DNA from: Powellomyces hirtus
Lineage: Eukaryota; Chytridiomycota; Chytridiomycetes; Spizellomycetales; Powellomycetaceae
Direction of reading: 5' to 3'
Assembly: GCA_025526995.1 (NCBI GenBank)
Contig: JAHLKG010000008.1
Coordinates: 1,049,205 to 1,113,204 of the forward strand
DNA length: 64,000 bases
The position numbers and the translations under genes are program-made. Below are positions 31,420 through 42,901 of this stretch, in pieces (the first letter of the stretch is position 1; the number at the start of each line of letters is the position of its first letter). The notes under the pieces are model-generated. The model was not told the origin of the DNA. It searched no databases and was given only the letters and a program-made list of their open reading frames with translations.

Positions 31420-32500
31420 AGTCTCTCTAGAATTCCGACTCTGATTGCACCACTGGATGTTCGAACCGGAGTCTGTGACATTAAATGCTCACCAAGTAAA
31501 CGCCTAATGCCGTGCATATTGCACGCCATGATAAATGTGCCGTAGAACTTACGCTGTAAAAGTCATCAGTAATCTGGAGTGAAAACATGCGCTGCCTTCA
31601 GCAGCTCTCATAGTGCATTCAGCTGATGTCTATAGTTGGAGCACTGCACACATACTTTTCCGGTGGAACCACATGCCATCCTACAAGAGATCGATGAGTC
31701 TGGGAGCGCCTGCCTTTGAGTTCCGCTTCCAGACAGCCATCCATCCAAACGCTGACACACATGCATCCAGGGCCGCCCCAACTGCTTCTCGGGCTGGTGG
31801 TTCAAGGATGGATCCGAGGGTGCGTATAGTGAAGGAGTTATCAACCTTTCGCTTCTGACATCTCTCCCGCTCCCTCCCCAGTCTTGAGCTCTTTTCCTAT
31901 ACCCACACATTTTTGTCCCATCTCCACGACAGTCTTCAATATAGGATAAGTCAATATGAGCCCAAGAACCGCCGAGATGCACGAGCAACTGAGTCGACAG
32001 AGCGAACGGGTTCAAGAGCAATCTTGCTCATGCAGGCTAATTGAACTCAACCGCCTCATTTATTGATCTCCGTAACCCCGCATAAACGATCACTTCATCC
32101 TCTTCGGATGTCATCTGGCTCACTTTATCAACATTCTGAGGTGCGGCCGCATTTGTTAGCAGCACGCGGGTATCCGACCACATAAATCTGACGTGAGCCC
32201 TCATACCGGCTTTGATCCCCAATCAACTATCGCATAATTGGCTAGGGATGGGTCTCCCAACACCAATGCCTGCCCACCTACCGGGAGCCTCAGGTGCGTA
32301 TGCAGACGAATCGACTGGCAATACAACCTGCTTAAGACCGTACCTGCGCGAAGAGTTCCGGGTGCGGAATTGTTTCGCATGCGGAACTTTCCAATCCGGA
32401 GAAGTCACGCGTGCTGTCATGCCCGGCCTTTTGAGTATCTCGAGAATTACCAAGGCATATCATAGAATTAGTGCCAGACGGTTAGTGCTCCCAGAAATGG
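31420..32500. other. Gene-poor stretch with repeat fragments
   Basis: 31922-31955 contains tcttcaatataggataagtcaa, a piece of the dispersed repeat that recurs at 34645 and 34800. 32070-32110 contains aaccccgcataaacgatcac, its other end. Frames here have no recognisable domains. Confidence 0.5.
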
Positions 32501-32519
32501 CTTTATAGAGTCTACGCTG

Positions 32520-32660
32520 GACTACATCTTTGACATGTAAAGTATGATTACATTAGATCAATCAGTGCAGATGGGCTGATTGGCCCGCATCATCCAGTCT
32601 ATGTTATGCTATGATTGAAAGCGCAGGCCCGTGGAGATGCATTGATAATCTACTAGTTGT
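32520..32660 (-). repeat. Dispersed repeat B, copy 1
   Basis: The segment with tgattacattagatcaatca, gggctgattggcccgcatca and gtggagatgcat is the reverse complement of 59300-59440 and of 35440-35560. These are the three copies of one repeat in both orientations. Confidence 0.8.
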
Positions 32661-32823
32661 TGGCAACGGAGGGCTTCCAAACACAGTGAAGAACTCGCAG
32701 CACCCGTATTCGATCGCTTCAAGCAAGGCCGGTCGCGCCGCGAAGCAGAACCAACCGTTGCCCTTGGATGAATGATTTGTAATGATCTTTGCTCCATTTT
32801 TTCCTTCCCCCTCCAAGAACTCA

Positions 32824-33285
32824 TCACACCATGTCAGCAGATGCAGTTACCGGCTCTGGGTTGTCTCGGAGAGGCACCGCCCGCCAGTCGTAGGACCATG
32901 TGCACATCATCTCATGTTTCACTTTGAATAAAAGTACGCTCACATGAAGCCAAGGGAAGGCAGCAACATAATCAGATGTCACGCCGCCACTCGATTTATC
33001 ACAGAACATATCGCAGTTGGCAGAGAAGGATGAAATACGCCGCACTTCCCACGAACGCACAGGTGAGGGAGCCACGATAGATACGTAGCCCTGTACACAA
33101 AGAGAAATTTACGTGGATGGCAACGGCTGATTCTCCGTGTATGGCCAAGATAATGCGATGGGCGCACGCATAGCGGACCCGGCATGTTAACGGTGCAGTG
33201 GCCTTTTTGGCACCCTTCCAGGTGCATACCAAACAGTTGAAGTTATTATGTGGAATGCTTCTATACAGCGCAGAAGCCACCATGA
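32824..33285. other. Gene-free stretch
   Basis: Only short antisense-like frames are present. Nothing is recognised. Confidence 0.4.
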
Positions 33286-33292
33286 CACAATG

Positions 33293-33730
33293 ATGTGGCG
33301 TCGGCAGTCGACGTCGCCATCGGGTTTCGAGGCGGGCATCGCCTCGACAACCTCACCTCGATGGACGGACCCACCATGCAGCCTGATCCACCAGAGATTG
33401 CGTCAAGTGACGTATGGCCCGAAAATATGCATGCCATCTTGGTGTCTATCTCTTTAAAAGAGTAAATTTGACGGGGATGGCCCCTCTCATTTACAAGTGC
33501 ATCTGAGAAAAACTGTTGACAGTAGGAGCAGCCATGGATTCCACGGCGGTGACAGAGTAGATAGCATGGGAGACAACCTTCCCGTGAAACAGTAAGAATT
33601 CTCTGGAACCGGAAGGGCAGGCCGCAATAGTTCGCATCCACAAAAGCTTGGCTCCTCTCATTACACAGGTACATGTGGGGACTATCGATAGCCAAACCAA
33701 TCATGGATTCCACGGGCGATGGCAAAGTTG
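33293..33730. repeat. Repeat C, copy 1
   Basis: This block begins cgtcggcagtcgacgtcgcc and continues through gcccgaaaatatgcatgcca and gacagtaggagcagccatgg to the caaaagcttgg near 33650. It matches 50405-50770 over most of its length and 58480-58735 over the second half. The second half contains the 3' end of a GIY-YIG gene (AFVDANY on the minus strand) as in the intact copy at 50753. Confidence 0.8.
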
Positions 33731-33744
33731 ATAGCAGGGTAGTA

Positions 33745-34830
33745 AGAACCTTAACCCCGCATATATCATTTCTATTGAGCCGGTTTAGGAGGCAGTCTCA
33801 CCATCTTATGCAGACCAATTGGAGCTCTAAGCACCCTAACCCCGCATAAACAATCACTGCAATCGAACGAGGCAGTCCCACCGTCTCATCCAAGCCCTTT
33901 GGTCTCAACTGCTTCATTTGACCGCTCTAACCACCTCAACCCCGCATAAAGCGGTGTTACGTCTGTAGTTTGAGGCACTAAATCATATAACCCGCCCCGC
34001 ATCGTGGGCTCATGGTGTTACTCCATGACTGTCTACAGGACACCCACTGCTTGCCGTAGGAACCGCATAGTTTTCAGAGGCAAATGCGCTGGACCTAAGT
34101 GCCATGGAGTTACTCCATGCCTCATGTAAGGTGTGATTCGATTAGTTCAATCGATCCATACACCCATTTGGTCGTGATGGGCCTCACAAAGCATGACCCC
34201 GCGCTCGAACCCCGCAAGGCACGCTATAGTAATGTGGAAGAGCATGACCCGCACTCGGATCTCTAACCACCTAAAGCCCGCTTAAGGAGGTAACTTCGGT
34301 CGAAGGGGTTTAGGACTCGATCGCATCATTTACCAACCTCTAGCCACCTTAACCCTGCATGAACAATCACTTCAATTGGACGAGGCAATCCCACCATCTC
34401 ATCCAACCCATTTGGTCTCAATCGCGTCAACCACCCCAACCCCGCAAGCAGTTCACCCAACCAGTCGAACCGGTTCAAGTGGGCAACTAACTGACGGTCT
34501 GATGCAGCCCAATTGCACCAAATGCCTCACTTGACCGCTAACCACCTTAACCCCGCAAAAACAGTCACCTCATCTTCTTCCAACTCCGAAGGCTGACTTT
34601 ACAGCATTTTGGGCACTGTCAGCCTGAGCACATCGCTGAGACGGCGTCACATATCTTCAATATAGGATAGGTCAAGCTGCGCCGAAGAGCTGCAAAACTG
34701 CCCGAGCAACCTCACCTCATCTTCTCCAACTCCCGATGCCATATGGCTGACTTTACAGCATTTTGAGATTCAAGAGAGCTGAGACGGTGTCACATGTGCA
34801 CCCACAATATAGGATAGGTCAAGGTTCCAT
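33745..34830 (-). repeat. Dispersed repeat A, several copies in minus orientation
   Basis: The unit aaccccgcataaacaatcac recurs at about 33755, 33837, 33937, 34350, 34440 and 34550, with accompanying fragments ctcatccaacccatttggtc and ttcaatataggataggtcaa (34648, 34803) and gccatatggctgactttaca (34738). Read in reverse complement these match the plus-orientation copies right of 35.2 kb. No gene is present. Confidence 0.8.
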
Positions 34831-35209
34831 TCTCGATTGTGAGGTCCAGGGAATCAAAGACCCCGATGTTCGACGTGTCCAAACGCAACTTAGAGCCCTT
34901 ATTCTGAGCCCACTGTGCAAAGACCCGAACCAAGAGTTCAAACTCATTCCACGTAACCCTCACGATCGAATGTGACGTCCCACATCATGCGTGGTTCTGA
35001 ACCCTCCATATCCGCGCGCTGAAGAGGGGTTGCGCTGTAAAAGAACTTCTTGAAAGGGTCTGAGCAGATCTCGTACATCTCCATTGTCTTCTGAAAATAT
35101 ACGGGCTTCTATGGAGCTTGGTAGAAAACTCCATGTCGCCGCAAAAGGAGGCCTTTGTAGACTTTCAAGGCCTTAATGGTGGCACACTCAGATTCCCTTT
35201 TCGATTGAA

Positions 35210-35375
35210 GAGATTGTCTATGCGGGGTGAAGGTGGTTAGAGCTGCCGAATGAGGCGATTGACACCAAATGGTTTGGATGAGACGGTGGGATTGCCTCTT
35301 TCGATTGCAGGGATTGTTTTATGCGGGGTTAAGGTGGTTAGAGCCGCCAACTGAGGTGATTGAGGCAAGTTTAGA
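35210..35375 (+). repeat. Dispersed repeat A, first plus-orientation copies
   Basis: Two tandem units, tctatgcggggtgaaggtggttagagc and ttttatgcggggttaaggtg, are separated by the ggatgagacggtgggattgc spacer. Left of here all copies are reversed, so the repeat field switches direction near 35.2 kb. Confidence 0.8.
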
Positions 35376-35590
35376 CAGGAAGTCCGCAGGAGGAAACTTT
35401 CCCAACTGTGTAGGCATGGGGTTTACATTAAAGCCTAGTCGAATATCAAAGTATCTCCACGGCCGCGCATTCTCAATCATAGATGTTATAGGCTGGATGA
35501 TACGGGCTATTCAGCCCATTGCACTGATTGATCCAATTGAATCATACTGTTGGTTTCACAGCGGTGAGTCGAGACAGGAAGCCAGCAGGA
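35376..35590 (+). repeat. Dispersed repeat B, copy 2
   Basis: The sequence ggcatggggtttacattaaa, aagcctagtcgaatatcaaa and ggctggatgatacgggc matches 59264-59450 and, reversed, 32520-32660. Confidence 0.8.
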
Positions 35591-35651
35591 TCGGCCATGT
35601 AATGCCCATTCAGGCATACCCGCGGCCTTACGTCAGCCATTGCCCCTGTGT

Positions 35652-35686
35652 GCTGGGGGGTCTCGGGGCTAGAACCCCCCAGTGGT
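35652..35686. other. Perfect 9-bp-stem hairpin
   Basis: ctggggggt and accccccag flank a loop of about 13 bases. A transcript or single strand would fold strongly. It resembles the GC block at 26039. The plus frame 35269-35895 runs through it but is unlikely to be a gene. Confidence 0.5.
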
Positions 35687-36063
35687 TACCACAGGCGATA
35701 ATTTTCGGCCGTTGGGATGCCGTCGATCGTGTTGCTGATTATGAGTCAGACGCCTGCAACTCCTCTACCATATCGGGGCGCCACAGGCCGTTCTCGTTGT
35801 TAACGGAGAATGGCGTCAACAAACGACTGCTCGTAGAGGCCGCCGTCGAAACGAACATCAGTCTTGCCAAGACGGCCGTCATTGCGGTGAGATAAGGGAA
35901 GCTGCCCTTTGTTCTCACGGGACGTCTGATATTACCGCGGCTTGACCTGGCAAAGATGGATTGAATGGTGGGTCGTAAGGGGCATCTCATCAAGGCCCGA
36001 ATCTTTGATCACTGAGCGCATTCGGCTATGAGTCATTGCTCCCTACTTGGTTCTCGCGGAAAC

Positions 36064-36072
36064 CTTATATAA
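36064..36072 (+). promoter_or_regulatory. TATA box of the 36119 gene
   Basis: ttatataag lies about 50 bp upstream of the ATG at 36119. The same spacing is seen for the gene at 20847. Confidence 0.6.
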
Positions 36073-36118
36073 GAGGATGGGGAGTGGGTACGTTGTAGCC
36101 CCTCTTCAGCAATTCATC

Positions 36119-36700
36119 ATGGCGTTGGATGCAAAAACTAGAAACTCAATTCAGAGAGTAATTCTTGGAAACGAAAGAAAGGGAAATGAATTGGCCGCTC
36201 AACGTTCACTACAAAGTGGTTATGAGGAGGACCTGCCCGAACCCGCGGAAAAATGGCTGCACCCCGAACGCACTGTGCGAACCCCGCTTCAGTTCCTTAA
36301 TGATGTAGAGCTGATAGAGCGTATTGCAGGATCACGGACAACCTACCGGCGTCACTACAAAGCCTGCGAACTCCCCAGTACTCTGCTGTTGTATGAAGAG
36401 GCTGTGTGCCGAGCCATACAGCCGAGGAAAGTTGCAACCATCAGCGAGTTAGATGACGCTACCAAGCACGCTTTGAGACAGTGGCTCGTAGTTGTGGACC
36501 GACTCGATCGACATGTCTTCGACTTCCTGCAGCCAAGAATAACACCGCGTGAGGCAAGGATAACAGCGGAAATGGCCGGGGTACGCAAGTATCGTAACCT
36601 TTTGGTGGAGAGGCTTGGAACGGTGAGTAACCCCGTCGATTGTAGAAGTCGGATGAACCCTCGTTCTAATCCCGGAACTGACACCCAGCATCCCATCTAA
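36119..36700 (+). CDS. Unknown helical protein
   Basis: I chose the ATG at 36119 because the TATA box at 36064 lies inside the longer frame that starts at 36047. The protein has about 171 residues if the 66-bp GT/AG segment at 36623-36688 (gtgagtaa...cacccag) is spliced, and 22 more if not. It is rich in charged helices (KWLHPERTVRTPLQFLNDVE, RRHYKACELPSTLLLYEEAV, ALRQWLVVVDRLDRHVFDFL, ITPREARITAEMAGVRKY). No domain is recognised. Confidence 0.6.
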   Translation: MALDAKTRNSIQRVILGNERKGNELAAQRSLQSGYEEDLPEPAEKWLHPERTVRTPLQFLNDVELIERIAGSRTTYRRHYKACELPSTLLLYEEAVCRAIQPRKVATISELDDATKHALRQWLVVVDRLDRHVFDFLQPRITPREARITAEMAGVRKYRNLLVERLGTVSNPVDCRSRMNPRSNPGTDTQHPI

Positions 36701-36844
36701 TACGCTATACGAGCAATACCCTGAGCATCGCGGTACAGGGTGAAGAATCATAGCGGCATGAGATTGCGCACCCAGTATCCTGTGTTAGCTGGTGTATATT
36801 TTGCAACGGTTATATAATACAATGGGTCGTTATGACAAAGGAAT

Positions 36845-37141
36845 CTATCGTTCAGCACCTTCTGAGCGAGCAAGGCTTCCGTCGACCGAGCTCTCATCAT
36901 CTTCCCGTCCGTCATCGTCACATGCTCCATCGTCCAGCAGTTCGCTACCCACGCCTTCCTCACTGACGTCTTCTGCCTCGAGGAATATTGCGTCTTCCTC
37001 TTCGATTGCCAGATCTAACTCCTCCTTTGAGCATCCCGGCTGCATTGCGTGAAACACCTTCAATGCCGCTTTCCCTTTTTCCTCATTGCCGTCGATCGCA
37101 GCACGCAAAACCCGCTGAAGAACATCATCGAACCGCTGCAT
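36845..37141 (-). CDS. Hypothetical acidic protein
   Basis: The frame encodes 98 residues. It begins with a helix (MQRFDDVLQRVLRAAIDGNE) and becomes strongly acidic (EEEDAIFLEAEDVSEEG, ACDDDGREDDESS). It could be a short gene or the last exon of one starting upstream. The opposite strand encodes Ser/Pro-rich low-complexity sequence. Confidence 0.35.
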   Translation of the reverse strand: MQRFDDVLQRVLRAAIDGNEEKGKAALKVFHAMQPGCSKEELDLAIEEEDAIFLEAEDVSEEGVGSELLDDGACDDDGREDDESSVDGSLARSEGAER

Positions 37142-37382
37142 TGCGGCTTTGCGGATGGGCGAGGCGCAAGGCTTTCGATTTCAACCCCAATATACTCCCC
37201 GATGTATCCCCGCAGCGGGCATTAAAGATAAGGACATTCCCTTGGATTCGGACGGCGTTGACCTTGGATGATCGCCGAGTCTCAGTGCTTGGAATGATTG
37301 GCAAATGTTTGTCTGAGTAGGACCATGCGAATCTTAGACTCTTATTTCTACTCGGTAGCCTTGTACGGGTTGATCCAACTGG

Positions 37383-37771
37383 TCATGGCAACAGGGTGTC
37401 GCCGATGGCATGTTCGCGTAAATCTTGAACACTGTCCTCATCTACATCGCTTTCGGAAACTGGCTGCCGTATCTGGTCACCTGGAACTACGCGGTGAACT
37501 CCATAATTATGTAATCGCGGATGCGGGACCTTTCGTTTCCCGAATTCATGTAAGTGCGCTGATCTCAAATGATCTTCCATTCGTCAGGTTCCACGGGGAC
37601 GCGCTTCTCGATGGGAGCCGATCCTCATGCAATCCCGAACCCGATCTACCTCCCTGCTTTATTTCGCCTCAAACATTCGTCTTTGAATTCCATCTGCTCC
37701 TCCTGCAAACGCAGTTTCCGGTCCTCCCATCTCTTGCAACTCTTCCATTTCCACACAGACGGCATGTTCAT
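37383..37771 (-). CDS. Hypothetical two-exon gene
   Basis: A minus-strand TATA box (ttataaaaag, near 37920-37930) lies about 150 bp upstream of an ATG at 37771. That ATG opens MNMPSVWKWKSCKRWEDRKL then RLQEEQMEFKDECLRRNKAG, a coiled-coil-like sequence ending at about 37648. A second coding-like stretch (HLRSAHLHEFGKRKVPHPRL...SDVDEDSVQDLREHAIGD) ends at 37383. A splice between them is likely but my boundary guess does not keep frame. A competing plus-strand frame (37298-37942) looks less like protein. Confidence 0.35.
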
Positions 37772-38185
37772 GGAACTCCCTCTAGAAGTCACCGCAGCAT
37801 AGGGACCTACTTGGGCGTAACAAAAGTGGGGAGAGCGAGAAGAATGGCCAAACTAGCGAGGTTGAACAAAAGAAGTAACGAATTCTGGCGCGGGGAATAC
37901 CAAACGGCCGACATAGCTTTTTATAATTTCTGGCAGCAGTGACCGACTGCAGGGTGGGACCTTCCATGGGACACCCTCTGTTTGTATCAGCGAGGCTTGC
38001 CTGATAGGGAGCTAGTAAAGTTGTTGATCATGATTGTGGAAGTGCAAACGCCTATCCCGAATGCTGGGACGGGGAACGTAATTACACTGGAACGCGCTCG
38101 CCGCTGATATAAGCGAGCAGCGCGCCTTACATTTGCCCTCCCCGAGGCATCCTAGCCATAAGGGCTTTCTGGCACGATTTCGAAC

Positions 38186-40205
38186 ATGTCATCCTCTGGA
38201 ATGGAGGCTGGAGCTCTCCTTGCTAACGAATCATCAACAACTAAGGAGACTAAGCTTGTCAGGCCATGGTTAACGATTCCGCTTTCACTGTTGTTTTTAG
38301 GTAAGGAGCAAGATGTCTACCCGGTCGACTTGCGCACTAAAACGCAATTGCAGGAACCTCGCTTTTTATTGCCGCCGCAATTGCGTTGCCTGTGGCTTTT
38401 CTGGCATATACTGGTGCTGATGCAACAGTTGGTCAATGTGAGTTGTTTTTGTCCCAACCCTGACGAGCTGAGTTGACCAACCTCGGAACCCAGTTTTACC
38501 GCTGATGAGGCAGAACTACGTCAATACCGTCTCCTTCTCTGTCTTTGCAACGGTGAACGTCACATATTCCATTGCTCTGTCAAACAGCAACAACTACGTC
38601 ATTCGTCGCTTTTTGGACGCTGCCGATGCGAGTGGATCCGCGGACTTTGCTGCAAATCAGGAAGTGTACGACCATTTTATGCGGCTCCGTTCGTATCCTG
38701 CCACCAAAGCTGATGCAGAATGCTTCTCAGAGTTTATTCTATGATTAAGTCATTTGATAACTACACATTTATTTCTTCTGTGGGATTCGTCGCCGCGAAT
38801 GCTCACAATGACATGATTGTTGCGACGCGGTTGAACCGAGTAGGCCTCATCTGTCGGGATAACATCTGCCGTGACAATACTGTGACAAAGATAGCCTCGA
38901 ATTTGAGCTTGACAACAACCGTGGCGGTGAGAGGATTGTCTTATTAGTTACATTTTCAATACTCTGTGCTAATCCAAGCGGTTTGGAATAGCCTAATGGA
39001 ACGGCCCGTGGGCTGTACATGCCGAAGTCCATGGTAGCCTGGTATGAGAGTTATGTTGTTTAGTAAAGGCATATTTCAGGCTCTGAACCTCGGGTAAACA
39101 TTACTCAGGGACGATAACATTACCTGGATTGAGCGTCCGGGCCAGTCTACCGTTGGATTCCTGTTTCTTCGCTGGCTACAGTGGGCAAGCACACCATTGG
39201 GGAAAATCAGAACGGACCAGGGACCGACTGGCGCCCATCTAGTGCTGTTCTCTATAGATCGAATCAGCACTGAATTGAAAGTAGGTACTTACATCCCAAT
39301 GCACAACGGGTGGTGCGATGCTGATCGTGCCATCAGCGTCTAGTTACAACGCCCAACACAGTTGTGCTTCTATGGAGCGCATCGGGTCACATGTGAGTCG
39401 TATCCGAAACTGATAAGCTTTTTGAATTCTCACACTGGTTTCTGTACCAGCATTGCTGCAAACAAGCCCAATCTAGCATCGAAGGGAGCAGTCTCATACG
39501 TTGCCATGGACGTGCCTAATGTATACATATCGACAGCTGTTAGTTCTCTTTTAGACCTGTACGGGAGTTACAGTGCCTTTCCAGAAGCCACGTCGTTCAC
39601 TAGCCGCACTCCTAGCGGCTCTGCCTTTATTGACACGCGAACTCTCCGGGACGAAAATGGCCTTAATTGGACTTTTATGATTGCCATCCCGGAGGACGAC
39701 CTTCTCAGCAATATAAAAGAATCAAGAAAGAAAGTGATTGGGATCTCAGTGGCCGTGGCTGTTGTCATGATGGGTCTTGCTGCGCTACTCAGTGTCTTGG
39801 TGACATTACCCATCAGGAAATTGATTCAAATGATGGAACAGGTTGGTAACATCGTCAACTGATTGCAGGTTTATAATTGTTGATCCGTTCTCACCGTGTT
39901 CAAGGCCACAAACATGGACTTTTCCTCGCTCAAGAACGGATACTTGGAACGAACCGGATTTGTCAAAGAGATAGCAAACATGCAGATCGTAAGTTCCAAA
40001 AAGTGAGAGTTCCGCAGCCATGGACATGCAATAAGATATATTTTATATTCAGGTCTTTGTCGGAATGTTAACTCGATTTGCCTCCGCAATCAAAGCTAAC
40101 AGAGCGATGGCAGGCGCAGGCGTTGCGTCCGCGCGCGCTGCCGGCAATAAGAAAGACACCTCGTCCCCTCGTGCGCCGGTTGTTAAAAACACAGCTGCTC
40201 TATAG
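38186..40205 (+). CDS. Membrane receptor: double-Cache-like sensor with HAMP, no output domain
   Basis: Exons 38186-38300, 38354-38437, 38494-38665, 38719-38926, 38992-39041 and 39109 onward, and at the 3' end about 39400-39841, 39905-39988 and 40053-40205, join in frame across introns of 53-67 bp. The splicing between about 39130 and 39400 is unresolved and may hide damage. The N-terminus has a first membrane span (FIAAAIALPVAFLAY). The Cache-like extracellular part includes FDNYTFISSVGFVAANAHND and LNWTFMIAIPEDDLL. A second span follows (VIGISVAVAVVMMGLAALLS), then HAMP (LPIRKLIQMMEQ) and MDFSSLKNG...EIANMQIVF. It stops 45 residues later at TAALstop. Related chytrid receptors carry a cyclase or kinase there, so this one looks cut short. 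Confidence 0.7.
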
Positions 40206-40273
40206 AAAAAAAGAAAATAGCATCCTCTCTTTCGCCAAAGCTCGCGGCCTTTCTTTCGGATGCGCCAATTGAT

Positions 40274-40985
40274 GTCGGCCTTCTGTTCCATGTAATGTCT
40301 GAGGTAAGGGGCGAAGTCGCCCGTGACCATGGTACGGCCTTCGTCACATATAAGCCATCCGTCCTTGACGGCCGCTGCCATGGAGTCGAGAACGTCCCGC
40401 GCTCGAACTTTCTCGCATACTGGTTCGTCTACTTCCAGGACAGCCCAGGCGGCATTGCCGATGACGATGCTGCCCGTTTCGAGGGACCTCACGAGTTCGT
40501 TGTGGGAGCTGACGATAGTGTGATCGAGGTTCTCCGTTGCATTCACCACCTTTGCGAAGCCGTCCGTAACTTTACGGTGGACGTCACTGATAACCGCTTT
40601 GAGTTCTCTCATAGCGGTGGTGCCTGTCTTGAAGAGTTCCAAGACTTCTATGCGATAAGCTCCCTGTTTCGCTGAGATCTGAGTGACGTGCGGGAGAATG
40701 GCGCAAAGAATATCTGCAGTTTCTTCCGGTGTTGGTAGAGTGGTACCGTCTGCATGAGCTCCGCTTGGGCCCGCAACGTCAGGATTGGCGTTCGATCTGC
40801 TCTGGGCGCCACCTTGATTCCCGACTTGCTGGCAGCCAGCTTGGTGGGAGCGGGGTTGGCAATGCCTTCTTTGCCTGTTTCTGAATCGGCGGACCAATTG
40901 CAGGTGTCAGCGGCTGCCGACTGGCCTCCGCGGTGTTTCCGGAGTCGGGGTTAGGCATCTTGTTACTAATTGTTTGCAAAGGCAT
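40274..40985 (-). pseudogene. Duplicate (copy 1) of the 42902-43825 gene, broken
   Basis: It starts with MPLQTISNKMPNPDSG at 40985 (copy 2: MPLQTIINKMPTPESD). A frame change lies near 40870. It then reads TADILCAILPHVTQISAKQG, RKVTDGFAKVVNATENLDHT and SMAAAVKDGWLICDEGRTMV. Homology stops after DINWRIRKK at about 40274, where copy 2 continues for about 60 more residues. The open frame beyond that (to 40049) is antisense to the last receptor exon. Confidence 0.75.
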
Positions 40986-40989
40986 ATGG

Positions 40990-42315
40990 AATGAGGTCTC
41001 CGGTACTGTTGCGAGGGCAACGTTCGAACTGTTGTTGCGCTCTGTCCTGAGGTTTCAAACGCAAAGAAGCGTCAGTTAACATATTCGGAGCAAGGACAGG
41101 CACATATCAACGAGATGTCTTACATGCTAGTGAAAAGAGTAGATGAGGGCGGTGGTGTGGGTTGAAAACACCAGTGGAGGTAGAAAGGCTACTTGAAGTC
41201 GCCGCGTATCAAAATATAGAAATGAGAACGAGCGAGAGATGTAGGGGCAGCGGTCGGGATGAAGATATTTAGTGCATGACGAAGGGTGACTGTGTGTCCG
41301 TCTTGCGAGCCCCCATTTGATCCTTCCCGAGGCCTCTTTTATGGCCCGGAAGAGGCTGCCATACCGTTGTGCTGACTAACCAGAATAACGGGCAGGTCCG
41401 GGAGTGCGGGCATTTTTGTCAGGGTATGCAGAGTTGTTCGCCACTGCAGAGCAGTCGAAGGCGGTGTAAAGCCATGCAAGCAAACGACATCATGGAGCTA
41501 CGTCACGTATGGATCTTCGTTTGTGATGCTTCTTCTTTGCTTCGAACATAGTGTGGGTGAGCGCGCTCGAAGAAATTGGGAAAGGGAATGTGCGAGATAG
41601 TCTAAACGCGGTGGGTGACTCGAGACCAAAACGCGAGAGTTACGCGGGACGTGTCAGTCACACCACAGACGCGTTAACAGTAGTCAGCTACATGAACCCC
41701 GTATTGCCAGCCTAGGTCCTGCGATGAATGAGCATCAGTGGGTGACGTAATCCGACTGCGCGGTCACGAGACTGGAACCCAGAGTACCTTCCCTGTGACG
41801 CAGCGTGGCACGGTGCCGTGCCAAAATAGGGTACGCGTTTCACTTACTTAAGCATATGGCGTTACTTAAGACATTAGTGGCATCGGGCTTCGAAGCGGTC
41901 TCCTAACCGACTCATTTGGCCAACTTTGGCATTCGTCAGTGGCCTCAGCGCGTTCCGACATCTTGCACCACCCACATCCGCCCATTGACATACCCCATCA
42001 GTTGACCACCGCACTTGCACGCACACCATAGCCCCTATAACACAGGGGTGCTTTCCTGCGATGCCTTGGGAATTCAATGACGCTGAAGGCGCACACAAAT
42101 AATGGTGTAATTATCTCCATTGACATGACTGAGTATCCCGAGCAAGTACAGCAGAATGGGGTCTTGAATAGAGGCTCGACGCTGCTTCCCTTGCCACCTC
42201 CCGTGTCCATCTCACTTGGTACGAAGCAGGAGAGCGTCCTTTGAATGGCGTGGCCCTGAATGTGATTTCTACGGAGAGTCATCAAAAGTCACGTGTGGAG
42301 ACATTTAAAAGGGAG
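40990..42315. other. Gene-free stretch
   Basis: This is the upstream region of copy 1 and further spacer. I see no long frame with domain features and no repeat shared with other parts of the window. Confidence 0.5.
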
Positions 42316-42317
42316 GG

Positions 42318-42664
42318 GTACGCCAAATCATCTGTATCCATCTGTGTCGATTTGTGCCTTTCAAGAATTTCAATGATATCACTTTTCCTCCCATTTTAAC
42401 CTCCTTGAGAGAAGTAGAGTAATATAGGACCGATGAATTGGCACAGAAGCACAGATATAACAGATGCTTCTGAGTCAGAAGAGGAAATTCAAATGAGGTC
42501 GTGCTCTGACCTCCTAAATTCAAATGTTAACGGATGAAAACGGAATGTGTGATCTGTGCATCTGTGTCATACTTTAGCGCCTTCCAACGCTACCCTCGCT
42601 TCTACTCTTTTCAAGGTTGGAAACTGCAGGGCTACCAAACACCCAGAAGAACGCAATTAAACAA
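42318..42664. repeat. Repeat D, copy 1 (about 350 bp)
   Basis: It runs from ccaaatcatctgtatccatc to gaagaacgcaattaaacaaa and is nearly identical to 47729-48072. It contains inverted segments (catctgtgtcgatttgtgcc against ggcacagaagcacagatata) and a related gatctgtgcatctgtgtc, suggesting a small non-autonomous element. It has no coding capacity. Confidence 0.88.
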
Positions 42665-42901
42665 AAACCATGAGGGACAGAATGCTTGATAATGGACGAG
42701 GTCTTACTTAGTTTACAAGGTCAAATGGGGAAGGGACGAGACTGAAAAGATATATCATGAATACAAAACTGGCTGAAGCGAAAAGAGGTGTTGATATGCA
42801 AAAGAACCAAATACTAAGGAATGAGAAAAAAAGGCGTGGGTATGGGAAACAAACTCAAAGGGAGGAAGCGGAGGTCCAGAAGGGAAGAGTTGATAACCCC
42901 T

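Noticed and set aside
31608..32021. Minus-strand 137-residue frame
   Set aside because: No start context, no domain, and it overlaps a fragment of repeat A.
35269..35895. Plus-strand 208-residue frame
   Set aside because: It is built from repeat A, repeat B and a hairpin and shows no domain.
37298..37942. Plus-strand 214-residue frame
   Set aside because: Its composition is less protein-like than the minus strand, where a TATA box and a coiled-coil-like peptide are found.
40049..40273. C-terminal end of the broken duplicate (VFLTTGARGDEVSF...)
   Set aside because: It is antisense to the last receptor exon, and homology to the intact copy has already stopped.
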